A stretch of 64,000 nucleotides of DNA from Orbilia blumenaviensis (Eukaryota > Ascomycota > Orbiliomycetes > Orbiliales > Orbiliaceae): NCBI GenBank assembly GCA_036872755.1, contig JAVHNS010000012.1, positions 620,001 to 684,000 of the forward strand, given 5' to 3'. A model generated the notes under the pieces. The model saw nothing but the letters and a program-made list of their open reading frames with translations, ran no database searches and was not told where the DNA came from. Of the stretch, positions 24,622 through 36,642 are shown in pieces. Positions within the stretch are counted from its first letter, which is position 1; each line of letters starts with the position of its first letter. The translations under genes were made by a program, and so were the position numbers.

Positions 24622-27600
24622 GGTTGAGGTGGGGGTCGGTTAGTGAGGGGTTGCAAGGTCCCCTATATTGCAGGTTGTTTTTTTGGGGGAGGGGGAGGGC
24701 TGGAGTGGGAAAAAAAACAGCCCAGAGTTGTGAGTGAGTGAGTGAGAGGAGGGGGAGTGGGGAAAAAATGGAAGTTCAGTACACTTAGTTCGAAGATGTT
24801 CCGAAAGATCACGCCAATTGACCTTCTGAACACCCCCAAACAGGCACCGAGACTCAAGACCTCTCGCTCAGTATAGCATTTATGTCTGAAGAAAAACCTG
24901 AAAAAGAAGCGGGAAGGTGAAGTGTTTTTGGTTCGTATGCTATCAACGCTGGCCTGACTGAGTGAGGTATTGGCTTGGGTGGTCAAACAACCAAAAATCT
25001 ACAAGGGCCGTGGGGAGAAGGAGCCTGAGGAGCTATAGATGGCACGGGGAAAGAAAAACACTGTCTCTTCTGACTAGTGTTGCTTATAATTCTTTTTTTG
25101 TTCTCGATAGGGCGAGAAAATAAGGATAGGGCGTATAGGTAAGTCCTCGTAGGATATCTTCGTTGACAATATCAGAATTATATATTATTGTTCAGTCGAT
25201 GTCCAAATAGATTGATAGATAGATATGAAAATCGGTATCGAAAAGGGCGTTCGGTTCTTGTCAGCGAAAGAGGGAAAAAGAGAGAGACGACCAGCGGCGA
25301 TTTTTGAACCAAAAAAAGGCACGAACAACTCAGCTGTGTATGTAGTAGCTAGTCGTTGTAGTAGTGGTCGTAGCTGATACGTATGGATGGGCAAGGGGTC
25401 TGTCAGACTTCGCTGTTGTGCTTTCTGCGTGCTGCTTGCTTTGCCTGCTTCACCTGCTGTAATGCCTCAGCAAGGGGGTAAAGGGACTCTGCATTCGAAA
25501 TAGTTGTCGTTCTTTTTCTTCTCTTTTCTCGGTGTGTGCTTTTCGCGGGGTCGTATTTGTCGATCTGGAGGGAAGGTCTTGTGTCTTCTGCCTCATAATA
25601 TAAAACCTGCAGAACAAAAAGAAAAAGGGCGGGAAAACGACCAGTGCAGTTGCGGTGCAGTGCAAGCTTGTTTGCCCTGGAGCGAGCGCTCCCCCCTTCA
25701 GGACCTGGTAACCTCTTTCTCCGCTTCTGGGACGGGTCGACTTCTGACGGGATGTATAGTACCTATTCGTCTGTTATGGTATGTGTTCTGTACGTACTTT
25801 GTACCCGTAGTAGCGTGGGCCGGACAGACAGGCAGGCCAGATCGTGGGGCCCTCGTCAGGAGACAATCAGTTTAACAAGGATGTAACTTAGTAAGTACTA
25901 AGCCTAGGGGAAGGGGCGGCGGCGTCTATCACGTCGAGACAGCCCGTTTGTATGTATGCACCTATGTATGTAAGTACTATCGTACTAGACCGTAAATACA
26001 ATAAGCCAAAAAGTGGGATTTCCAGTGGGGAGGAACTGACCTCAGCTGTTCCAAATTCCAGGGCGGGCCACCACCAAACTTGGCATCCCAACTAGCTACC
26101 TAGCTCAAGACCAGACCAGATCAGACCCAGGTCGTGACCTGGGGGAAAACGGTTAAGTCCTGTCGTATGGTGGTATTGTACGAGAGCTTAGTACGTACTA
26201 TCAACACTACCCACAAAACACACGCACACAAAAAAGTGGGGTTTTCCTTTGGGTGGGAGAATGAGGAGGTGGAGGAGGGGAAATCGCTTTTTTTTGCTTT
26301 GGTGCTGCACGAAAGGGAAAGAGCTAAGCTCTGCCGGGATAGCGCTATATAAGTAAGCTCCCCGTGATACAGGTCGACCACTCGTCCTAGACATCGCATT
26401 GGCTGGGTCCTGCGTCAGGCCCCTCTGTAAGATATTGTAACCCTAAAGACGGTAGTATGCATGTCAATTATAATTAACACCGAAAGAAGAGAATATGGAA
26501 CATGGACATACACGAGATATATACTTACTTAACATACATACACACTGCATACAATCATACATACAATACATCATCACCATCATCATATAATACGTTCTGT
26601 CAGCGTGCGTGCATGTGAGTTCACGAATCGGGAAAAAAACAAAGAAAAAAGAACTTAAAAGAACTCGGTCAGAAAAACTGGCGTTGTGTATTCACCCATT
26701 GCTTTGTAGGCGTAGGCTGTAGAGGTAGCCGGGTGGAGGTGTATACCAAGCTTAGGTGCAGTGTAGAGTACATACCTTGATCGATTGTCGAATGAGCGCA
26801 CTCGCCTATCGCGGACCAACACGATTCCCTTCCGTGGGAACTCCTCTTTCAAAAACGTTAAACTACAAGAAGAAACGAGACGATGGCATGACATCTGCGG
26901 GTCGCTTGCATCCACAGTTAATCCATCCATCCATCCATCCATCTTCTCCTTCAACCCCCGTTCTACATGCCACAAACGGTACACATATCTTTACGTGCGT
27001 CCTTGTCATTCGCTCATCGATAGCCATCAGATGTGCTTGAACATGCTGGATCCCTGACCGCTGGGTATCAACGGCGTTCGTCTCTTTTGGGAAACCAGGC
27101 GAACAGATAGTTTAAGATTTAAACCGCATTGAGATATCGTAGCAGAGATTCCTTGAAACATCTGCCTCCGTTTTTTTTTTTCTACTACTAGTACTCAAGC
27201 TCGTATAATTTAGAGATTTATTATTAAGGAGGTATGTAGAACCTTCATTAGTCTCTGTTGCGTATTCACTCATTCATCGGGTGTACATGTAAGTAGGCAT
27301 CCAAGCACTAGTAGACCGAGGCACTTGTAGACTGGTTATGTTAGCTATAATCAGTGTCGCGGACACGAGGAACTCGGGGGAAAGCATCTTTATTTCATTT
27401 TTTTCTTTTCCTCTTCGGTGAAAGAATCGCTAATACATCAGATCGTATAAATAATAATAGTAGGAGTAACAAGTAGTAGTGACGATAATACCCTGACAAT
27501 ACCAACGCCATACAATTCACATATGACCTCGGAAAACAAGCTAACCCCATCTCATCGCCGTTCACCTCTCGCACACACATAAGGGATAAAAAAAGAAGAA

Positions 27601-27752
27601 GAAAAGGGGTCACTCTCGTGGATCATGAAGGGGAGCGGGGGAAAAGGGTATAAGAAAAAAGGTTGCATGGGAAGCATTTTCGAAAAGAAAAAACCCCTGT
27701 CGTCAGCGTTGCGCATGTGTAGGCCGTAAATAAAAAGAAATAGGAATAAAAA
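24622..27752. other. Intergenic DNA upstream of the disordered-protein gene
   Basis: Pyrimidine-rich in the minus sense close to 24650-24760, as expected for a leader. An ATCC tetranucleotide run lies at 26921-26943. From 27400 to 27750 the plus strand is purine-rich, matching the 3' flank of the Hsp70-like gene. No coding gene is supported. The missing first exon of the disordered protein could lie here, but only one ATG in the minus sense occurs between 24621 and about 25490, and it is followed at once by a stop. Confidence 0.5.
26921..26943. repeat. ATCC microsatellite
   Basis: Between five and six tandem copies of ATCC. It falls in non-coding DNA between minus-strand genes. Confidence 0.8.
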
Positions 27753-30028
27753 TCAGTGGAACTTCGCCACGACCTTCCCGTACGGAACTCCATCCACCTT
27801 CAGCTCAAAGATCAAGCTCGCCGAATCAATTGTCATATCCAGTGTGAAGTCCAAATTATCGAACTCGATACCCTTGCTAGTTGTCAGTCTCGTGAATAGT
27901 GCCTTTGGAACCGCGTTAAGATCCGTCGTTAGCGTGCACACGTTGATTAGACCCTTTTTCATCGAGTCGGGGGCAGTATCCATGTCGCAGGCGATCAAGT
28001 CGTCCTCAACAATCAATGATTGACCCGGCCTGAAATTACGGGTGTAATGGAACGACACGGCTTTGCGCTCTGACACTTTCTCATCCTGTAAATTTATTCC
28101 GTTAGTTGCTGGTGTCACAAATAAAGTTGGGATGGGTAGACAAAAAGCAATCGTACCTTCGCAATATGCCACTGCATTCGATCACTGACCATCCATCGCT
28201 CCCACAACGGCGACCAGTATCTATCCGATATAGGATGCTTTTCTTCGTCAAACACCGTAGCATAGCTAGTGCCATAGTGCCATCTCGATCGTCGACTGAC
28301 GACCATAGATCCTTCCAACCCACGAAGAACAGCACCACGTACAACAGCCGTCCACGCGTACACAGGTTGCATTACCTCCACAATGCTATGGTTCGTCGGA
28401 CGCTCGGAGTACGGCGGCGGAGCGGCATTGAAGTGGCTTTTCAACCTGTTATACAGGTAATTCGACTGTCCGAAACCACCAACCAACACAATGCCCTATA
28501 TAATGCCTGATCAGCATGAAATCCTGTGTGACAGACAATCCCCACGTTTTTTTCCTTTCTCTCTGTATATATACTTACTGCAATTGCCCCGCCTTTCCGC
28601 TTGATGGTTTCCACCTGGCCCTCCACGAGTTCCACGACCTCCTTAATGATAGGCTCAAAGATATCCCTCACGTGCTCTCTCGTCAGAACCAAGAATCCAC
28701 CTTCCACGCCCGCCTCCTCATTATCAACCAATCCAGGGAATGGAACAGGAAGCTCTTGATCCTCGTCGTTGAAGTTTCGCTTGACATATTCGTCCCAGTA
28801 CTTCAATCCCATCATCCTCGTTCGCGGTTTCATGGCATTGTAGACCGATGCGCCAACCCTGGATTTAACGTGGTCCTCGAATCTGTAGTTCAGGAAAGCG
28901 GATCCGCAGAGTCCACCAGTACCAACCGCAGACTCCTCCACCCTCAGCGGCGAGATTTGCGTTATCTTATAAGAAATCAAGTCCTGCTCCCTGTCAGCAC
29001 CCTATCATACTCGCCCCGCCCCCCAATGCCGAAAAAAAATGCTGATACGTACCACTGTACCACCACCTGCATCGCACACAATGAAGTTGTCTCCGACTTT
29101 CAGGTGATTTGGTTGGATCGCTTTCAACGTGTACACTGCAGCAGCCTCAGGTTCGCTAATGAGCCTCAAATCATGCCTGTTGCCCATCCCTGCCCTCTCC
29201 GCTGCCTGCAAAGTCGCGTTTTTCGCTGCATCGCTCCAAACAGCAGGGACGGTGAGCACAAACTCCACCTTCGTACTGGCCATAAAACTATCTCCGTACC
29301 GTCTCGCCAACGTATCCATAGTATGCTTGTATATCGCCGTCAAGTAGTCCGATACGGCGTCGACTACATTCTTGTTGTACTTGCGAAGCTGGGCGGCAGT
29401 TTCGAGCGGAGATACGAAGTGGGGGAGTTTCTGGTTCCGGTCCAGGAAAAGCTTGATGCATCGAAGGCGTTCCTCTTCGGGTTTGAACTGGAAGCCCCAT
29501 TTGTTTGCTTGAACGTTTGTAGCGCCCGGAGGGGTGATGTAGGAGATTTCGGTGGGGACTTTATCGGATGTGATGCCGTTGCCGCCCGGCCAGGTTTTGA
29601 TGACTTCGACGTCCTCGGGTGTAGAGGTGTAGACTGCTGCGACGCCTGTATTTCCGTTTCAAGAAATAGAGTGAGTGAGTGGTTTTTTTTTTAGGCCTAA
29701 TACTAGAGTATTTATAATAGCTTTGCGAAGATTTGGAAGCTTAAATAGAAGCTATAATACGTACCACTACACAACAGAAGCATAAAATGTTAGCATCCAG
29801 CTTACCAGTATACTTTATAGACGCGAAAGTGGTATATAAAAAGGGGTTTTAAAAAATAATTTAGAGTTTATCTTACCTGTAAGTTGTCCCGAAATCAACA
29901 CCTACAATGAGTCTGTCTTGCTGTCTCTCCTGAGGCGCACCGCCTGGAGCACCCGTGGAGGCTCCGGCGACAGAGCCGGATCTCATGCTCCGTGAGCTTT
30001 CGTCTTCAACGATCGATGGGTCGGACAT
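27753..30028 (-). CDS. Hsp70-like ATPase (HSPA12-like, actin-fold) with 2-nt microexon
   Basis: Predicted exons on the minus strand are 30028-29877, 29766-29765, 29645-29053, 28983-28579, 28495-28157 and 28085-27753, encoding 607 residues. The protein has the Hsp70/actin nucleotide-binding fold: phosphate-1 loop VGVDFGTTYSG (residues 43-52), a Pro-containing segment LTVPAVWSDAAK, LISEPEAAAVY, phosphate-2 VCDAGGGTVD and the adenosine motif IVLVGGFGQSNYL. There is no classical peptide-binding domain or EEVD tail, so it belongs to the divergent fungal Hsp70-like group rather than the canonical chaperones. Its client or partner is unknown. The second exon is only two nucleotides (TG). Without it the conserved Ser-Gly after the phosphate-1 loop and the reading frame are lost. 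The start is the ATG at 30028, the first in frame, with a 40-residue disordered lead-in. Confidence 0.92.
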
Positions 30029-32422
30029 CTTTCTGGTGATTGGAGTTTTCGGTCGGAGTTGGGGTTAAGGGAGCAAGACAGGAAGATGCGCGATTAGGCG
30101 TAGCAAAAAGCTGTTGATGTCCTTTTAGAGGACCTGTGAGAGTTTTTTTCAACGAGGCTATGGATTACGACTGCTATTAAACGGGAGTTGATCGAGTAGA
30201 GGAAAGAGCGGAGTAAGAATTAGGTCGAGTGAGAAAAGAGTAGAAAAGAAGAGACGGTAAGGATGGATGGGGAGAGGATGGGGGATAAGTTAACAGGATG
30301 TGGTTTCCTTTGAGCGGACGTTCAGAATGGACTCTGAAGTGTGTGTTTACGGGGCTGCAGGTTGGAGGCTGCTGGATCCGGCAGAGGTGTGGCCGGGGTC
30401 AATCAAGGTCAACGTTTGGGTAGCCTGGCCCAGTGGCAGGGCTATACAGTTCCGGTTGCAATGCAATGTAAGATCGATTACAATTTCAGAACAGAATGAA
30501 ATATAGAAAATACCGACGAGGCTGCAGAGAGAGAGAGAGATAGAGATAGAGAGAACACAAGCAGACGATGTCCGATGTCCGATGTATGTTCGATGTCGGA
30601 GTGGGATTGACTGATTGATTGGAAAGGAGGGGTTCATTTTGTATGGCTGGCTAAGAAGTACCTAAGTATAAGAGGTATGGTAGGTATATAGTAGGAAGTA
30701 CCGACTTCAGTACTCGAGTAGGTACTAGTACTTAGCATTAGTATGCAGTGTATGTAGCTACTGAAGTACCTTATGCATCTATGCGTGTACCTGTCGGTGG
30801 GCATAAAAAAGTCAGTTAGTTCTTATCCAATACACCGATTTCCCTCTCAAGCCTCCCCTGCAATTAATCAATCACTCAAACAGGGTGCCAGTCAATCAAT
30901 TAATCGATCAATCCGTCTACGGACAACCTCTCCTCCTCCAGCTAGCTAGCTGTCGTGCCCCTACTATCTCAGACTATCTACTTCACGGACATACCGATAT
31001 CGATATGTACCCGTATGTACCACTTCACACCCCAATTGCAAAGCACCGAACCAAAAATTTTTTGAAATTGAAAAAGGTAAAAAAAGAAAAGAAGCGAGGG
31101 GGAAAAAACGATGAAAAGTAGCCTGCGGTTGCGGTTACTCGATTTCGTTCCCGCCCAGTCCAAGGGATCTCCTCGTTGCCCATACACGGCTGAGGCTGAA
31201 TCCAACCGAGCTGCCAAAACGCTGTTACCAAATGCAGTGTGTGCATTGCATCCCGGACGTTTAATTGCAACTGAAGGAGAAGAAAAATTAAAAGGGCGGG
31301 GAGACCAATTGCAATTGCCTCTCATGACATGCTTAATTCCCCAATGATTGCACCTTATTGACGGCATCGGGATGGTAAGTAATTTAATCGGTACTTAGTG
31401 GGATATTGCGACAGCCGTAGGGCTTCAGTGGGCCGTAATCGTAATCGTGATCGATCCGTGGATATACCACGAGGTACACTGCATATGCGTTTGTCGTCGT
31501 CTACCGGTATACCACGTAACCGCTTGCACTAGCCGGCATCTGCACTAGCACTAGCTATAGCATCGCTGTAGCGCACCACAATGGCACGCAAACCATAATT
31601 TGAATAGAAACAGAAAATTTACTTCATACTAATGTAAAAGGTACTACCAAGTTGGTAGCAGGTCGGAATCCCTCATTCTAGGGCCTTGTAAGTTTGCTCT
31701 TGAAACAAAAAAAAAAGAAAAGAAAGAAAGAAAGAAAGAAAGAAAGCCGCTAGTAAACTTCTAACATGTTACAACCGCGTTATTAACATACGCCCCAGAT
31801 AAGGCTTAAGTCTGGGGACTCGAAGGGACCCGAAACTGACAGGCCCAGCCATGTTAGAAACCTCGGAAGTTGCCAGCTGCTGGGTTTGTAGGTGAGTGTG
31901 TGTCCGATCCTGATCCCGAAATATTTAAAATTCAAACAAGTACCCAGGTATGTATGTATGTACCTGTCGGTTACCAGCATTACGATATAGCAATATAGCA
32001 GATTTAATAAACTTCCAGATGTGAAATAAGTACGTGGTCTCATGGTATAGAAATACAGAATCAAAACACATGCATGGCAGAAAGAAATATAAAAATGACA
32101 TCGCAGGGCTAATAAAGCTGCAAAGAAAATGCAAATGAAGGATATAATGATAATTCGCGTCCATGTGAATGCAAAGAAAAGAATGACCCGATAGCACTCG
32201 CTCACTGATTCCACCTTTTTAAATTTTTTGATATACGCCCATGTGTCCCATGAATAATCCAATAATTTGTTGACATAAGGAAATTCGTCCATATTGGTCT
32301 CGTAAGCCAGCCTCGTCCATATCGATATATCGGTCTCTCCACCACCATTCGCTCTTTTGTGGGCCCCCAACAGCGCAGCTGCATCCACATACTCGGCAAT
32401 AACCCAAACGTGAGTAGTTAGC
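30029..32422. other. Intergenic DNA between two minus-strand genes
   Basis: Contains an AG-rich run (30525-30555), a cluster of short GTAC/TACCT palindromic words (30655-30790) and a GAAA microsatellite (31717-31746). The long minus-strand frame at 31783-32604 overlaps the last exon of the transcription factor in another frame and is mostly AT-rich, so I do not accept it as a gene. Confidence 0.5.
31717..31746. repeat. GAAA microsatellite
   Basis: About seven tandem GAAA units following an A-run, in the 3' flank of the minus-strand transcription factor gene. Confidence 0.8.
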
Positions 32423-34771
32423 TCACACTGTATGCCACGAGTTGCTGCATATCTCCCCATTCTTAAACAGTGTATCCGGAATTCTAAGGCCGTATCCAAA
32501 ACTCTGTGGTATCCCTCCATACTCCAAATCGCTTCCATTCCCTTGGATTGTCGCATCCATAGCTGCGGCCGCAATGGCTTCACTTTCCGCCTCAGTAACT
32601 GCACCTACTCCGGTGTATTCGATCCCCTCCATCGGGATTCCTACTTTTTGGAACATTCGGCCAAGGTGTTCGACGGCTATGGCCGCTAATTCGTGAATCC
32701 CTAAGTAGGCTTCGTCTTGAAATCTGGTATATGACTTTCGAAGTTCTTCCTTGTCGGACTCGAGTTCGGGATATTCCCTGTGGTCGGAGATGTTCAGACC
32801 CAGAATCATCTATCATACCAGTTAGCAGCTTGGCTAGATTATATCAAACCTTACGCTCATAATGCAGACATACCGAAGCATTAAACCAACACTGGTTCGA
32901 AAACCAGCACAGCAACCCCTGTCTTGCGTGTTTATGCATGAATTCCTGACACTTCAAAATCAACCTGCAACTCCTCAAAATTCTCTGCAACCCAACTCCT
33001 TGCTCCCCAGCCCTTTCTTTAGCTTCAATATCCTTCCGCCTCTTGTTCAGTAATATGACCATATTATGCACCTTCGAAGCGTGTAATACAGCCAACATAT
33101 TCCTTGGCCATGGTGGGCCGCTAAAGTCATCGCGGGTCCAAGTTTCCGGGTCAAATTGCAACACTGGAGGGAGACGGCTCAAGAGTCCTAAAGCGTCGTT
33201 TGTGATTTGGTCGATAGTCGAGGTGCTTAACTCATCGGCCGAGAGCATCTGTCGCATTAAAACGGTGTACGGCATAACAAACTCTCTGAAAGTAGCTGGC
33301 ATCGGTGTCACAAGTTCGGGTGGCAGGACATCACCAATGCCAGATACGCCAAGAGGGCGGCCGAATATCATAGAGAGATGAACGTCCTGGTATAGAACCC
33401 ACCACCAGAGAATTCGACGAACATGGGCATCAGCTGGGGCTGGAGTCGGGCGGAGGAAGGTAGGATCTCGGTGGTAGCCCATTGATTGGGCGACTCTGAT
33501 GGCCATACCGTGAACGACCCAGGCGTCACAGCATCTACCGCTATTTGTGAGATATGGCAACATCATTAGGAGGGTCTGTAGTGTTAACGCATCGGGCCTG
33601 GCGGAGAAACCCATGATACGTAATGTTTGGAATGCCGCAGCAACTACATCACGTTAGTACTGGTTTTTATACCAAATCCCTCTATCAATGGAGGTAAAAC
33701 AGATACTGACAATAGACTTCAGAGAATCGACGGTCTTCCTCCATAGCTCCACTGACCCACTGGTGCCCTCTCCTATGGTAAACCGAGCATTGTATACCCA
33801 GTGCAATGCTTATTAAGATAAGTGCAAGAAGACTCGGCTGCTGCTCCGCATTCTGCACACCTCCCTCCAAGAAACGTCGTAATACCTCATCGTCTTGCAG
33901 CTCAGCATATATATAGGGATAAGCACACTGTTCAAAATCAGCAATCAATCCCACACATCAAACTAGCAAATTCCCATACCTGTGCCCTTTGGCGGTAAGC
34001 TTCCACATATTGAAGAACTTCGTCGATGGGCGGCAGGCAAGTCCAGATACCAGCGATGCCGTCGACCGCTTTCCATAACGTAGGAAATGGAAAACCACGT
34101 GGGTAGCGTGCTGATAGGATATCTATCGCCTCTGGGATGTGGTGTATTTGGGCAGTAGCCGTCTTGACGTGCATATTTGTAAACTATATATAAGAGGTTA
34201 ATACACTAGTAAACCCGACTCATACGGCGCCCCAAAACCCTTACCTCGTTAATAACTGTAGTTCTGTAAGTACAATTAGATAAAGTAAGTCACTTGGAAA
34301 ATACACCTATAGTTAGGAGTCTACTCACAATCCTGGCGCACCAAAATGTAAATGTGACTTCTCATCCACCGCCGCCAATTCAGCTCCAGGAGCAGGTCGT
34401 CTACCACCAGCCGAACTCTCAGAAGTAATCGACATTGTCCTCCCCGTCGAAACCGGCGACGGCAGCCCATCTCTCACACCTTCCGGAAGCGCATCCCTCG
34501 TCCCTCCTTCCGGTCCAGACGGTAGCATCTGACTCTGTAACTGATTATACTTCGCCTTCCAGCTATCCAACTCCTTTCTTAACCGTCTAATCTCATACGC
34601 CTGGCCTACGGCGTGAAAATCTGTGGTCTCTGCTCCAGGAAACCTGCATTGGTCGGGCTCGCCACGGAGGCAGCATGATTGGCATGGTTGGACGCGGTCA
34701 CATTTGACCTTTCTTGAACGACATTTTGTGCAGGAGAGCTGGGTTTCCGAGAAGAATTCGATGGGGGCCAT
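32423..34771 (-). CDS. Zn2Cys6 transcription factor with fungal-specific regulatory domain
   Basis: Minus-strand exons are 34771-34329, 34263-34245, 34183-33980, 33927-33711, 33643-32874 and 32809-32423, giving 679 residues. The N-terminus has a Zn2Cys6 cluster (CTKCRSRKVKCDRVQPC, then QSC and a final Cys eight residues later). A likely coiled linker follows (YEIRRLRKELDSWKAKYNQL), then a Ser/Gly-rich stretch. The middle is a fungal-specific transcription factor domain, recognisable by AWVVHGMAIRVAQSMGYHRD and RRILWWWVLYQDVHLSMIFGRPLG. The protein should bind DNA as a dimer in the nucleus; its targets are unknown. Oddities are the 19-nt second exon (LTTVINE) and one GTCAGT donor. An alternative start joins an upstream exon (35209 or 35221 to 35051) to 34738, replacing the first 11 residues. 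Stop is TGA at 32423. Confidence 0.9.
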
Positions 34772-35050
34772 AGTTATTTTAGTACTTAATACTCATAAAA
34801 ATCTTGCAAATAAAAAAGAAGAAGAAAGGTTCTTTATATGCACGAGACCTTGAAATATAGGTTTCTATGAAATTTCGAGAGGGGTGTGAGGGTTAGAAGG
34901 GAGTTTTTATATATACTACTCGATGGACAGTAGATATATATGTATGCCCCAAAGTATAGTTATAACCATGAAATTGAATCTATTAGGAAAGGGAAAGGAT
35001 ATTGGGATGGAGGGTATAGTAGAGAACATATATAATAGATGTGCACGTAC

Positions 35051-35221
35051 AGCGAGACGTTTACTACTTCTATCCTTCTGGGCTGCGGAAGAGCTAGACT
35101 CCCCAGGATCAGAAGGACCTGCAGCCCTCTTCAACGGGCTGCGGTGCTGCCCATGGTGTTGATTCGCGGGAGGCGGCTGCGACCTCGAGACCAACTGCTG
35201 GATATCCATGGCGTTCGGCAT
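35051..35221 (-). other. Possible upstream first exon of the Zn2Cys6 gene
   Basis: An ATG-started frame of 57 codons (or 53 from the better-placed internal ATG at 35209) ends exactly at a GTACGT donor. It could splice in phase to a CCCAG acceptor at 34739-34741, directly before the first zinc-cluster residues (LSCTKC). The encoded peptide is Pro/Gln/Ser-rich and ends DRSSKRLA, a plausible basic lead-in to a zinc cluster. The 312-nt intron would be long for this window, and the ATG at 34771 already gives a full cluster, so this may be an alternative first exon or chance. Confidence 0.35.
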
Positions 35222-36642
35222 TACCTGCCCAACAATCAAGTTAAATTTACCTCTTTTTTTTCCTTTTTATTATTTTTTGTTATAAAAAAATAACGGGAAC
35301 CACTGCAGGGGTGTCAATTAAACAACCAGAAGAAGGAAAAAAAGGAAACCGAAACTGTGCGAATCAAAACGTTAACGTCATGGGTGGGTATGCCGTGGTG
35401 GTGAGTGAGGGGGGGTTGAGTGGTCCTGCCTCTATCGACCGAGGATGTCCGAAGCGTGCGCGATACAGTACCGCGAAAATTACGATCTCAGAAAAAAGGG
35501 ACCGGACAGCGGGCGTCAAGGTTAATAGCACGCCCTGCTGGTATGCATAAGCTTCAACAGGAAAACCACACCGCTTTCCCCTGGTTGCACACCCACGCCT
35601 GGCCAGCTAGCACGAGAAGAGAAATCCGACCGAACAAATGCGAAAAAAATAAAAATAAAATCCGAAAATATGATCTGGAATTGACGATGACGGGACTCGA
35701 TTCTTCTTAGGGTCTCCCTCTGCTTTGTCTTTCTCTGTGATCGAAGGGAGAAAACTAGGTCGTTGGGAAAAACTGGGGAGCAAATGCAACTTAAACACCC
35801 GAATGGAAGCCAACAGCCAACAGCCTAGATTCTCTTAACCTTTTTTCGAGGAAAAGCCTCGGATGTAGAACACTCTTGGACACATTGGGGGGCCTTTTAG
35901 ATCGGTTGCGATCGAGCGGTTGCGGTTGCAGTGGCTACCAGCGATTACAGCCAAGTGATCCTCTCCGCCAGATCTTGGTAGCCATGCTACAGTAGTTCTG
36001 GTGAGATCTGGCTCAAAAAGGACCCTGGGTCCAGAATCCAAGTCTATCAAGCTCAGAATCCCGATTACCAGGCACCACCCGGGGGGATCTGCTGATGAAG
36101 CACTTGCGCGAGTGTTTGTCAGATTGGAATCCCCATTTCGAGATGATTTATTTCCTATTTGAGGTGGTCAATGCACATATGATATGCTCCCCTTCTCCTT
36201 GCTTCAGCCTTCGAACCCCGATTGGTACTGTGCCCTTTCCCCATGGTCAGCGGGTTATGGATCCCGATACCGAGAAAGCCTGACGAAAGAGAAGCTTTTG
36301 AACGCGGGGGTGGAATGTCTGTGACTTGTCGGCTCGACGTGCCAGCCAATCGAATAATGGTAATCAACCCTGCCGCACAGACACTGTGCTGCACCCTGTG
36401 TCTGTGAACCTGAATCCGCACATGCATTGTTCGTTGCATCGGTTTATCAACGCTAAAAATGCAACAGGGTGGCGGCCGGGCATCCTCGGTCCTCACCAGC
36501 TGACGTCCGATTAACTTGCAGCGCGAGCATATCCGAACTTCAAACAGTGCGCATGTGCGATCATACTACATATTTGCGACCTGTTGACGTCTTTATTATT
36601 ATCGAGAATAAATATTATTCAAGGATGCCCTGAGTATTAATT
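35222..36642. other. Intergenic DNA
   Basis: No coding frame is supported on either strand. It includes the putative promoter of the minus-strand zinc-cluster gene (pyrimidine and purine tracts near 35260-35350) and the 3' flank of the small Lys/Ser-rich gene. Confidence 0.45.

Noticed and set aside
31783..32604. 273-residue minus frame overlapping the last exon of the Zn2Cys6 gene
   Set aside because: The other frame continues the transcription factor with correct splicing and a normal stop at 32423. This frame becomes AT-driven Phe/Ile/Tyr-rich sequence.
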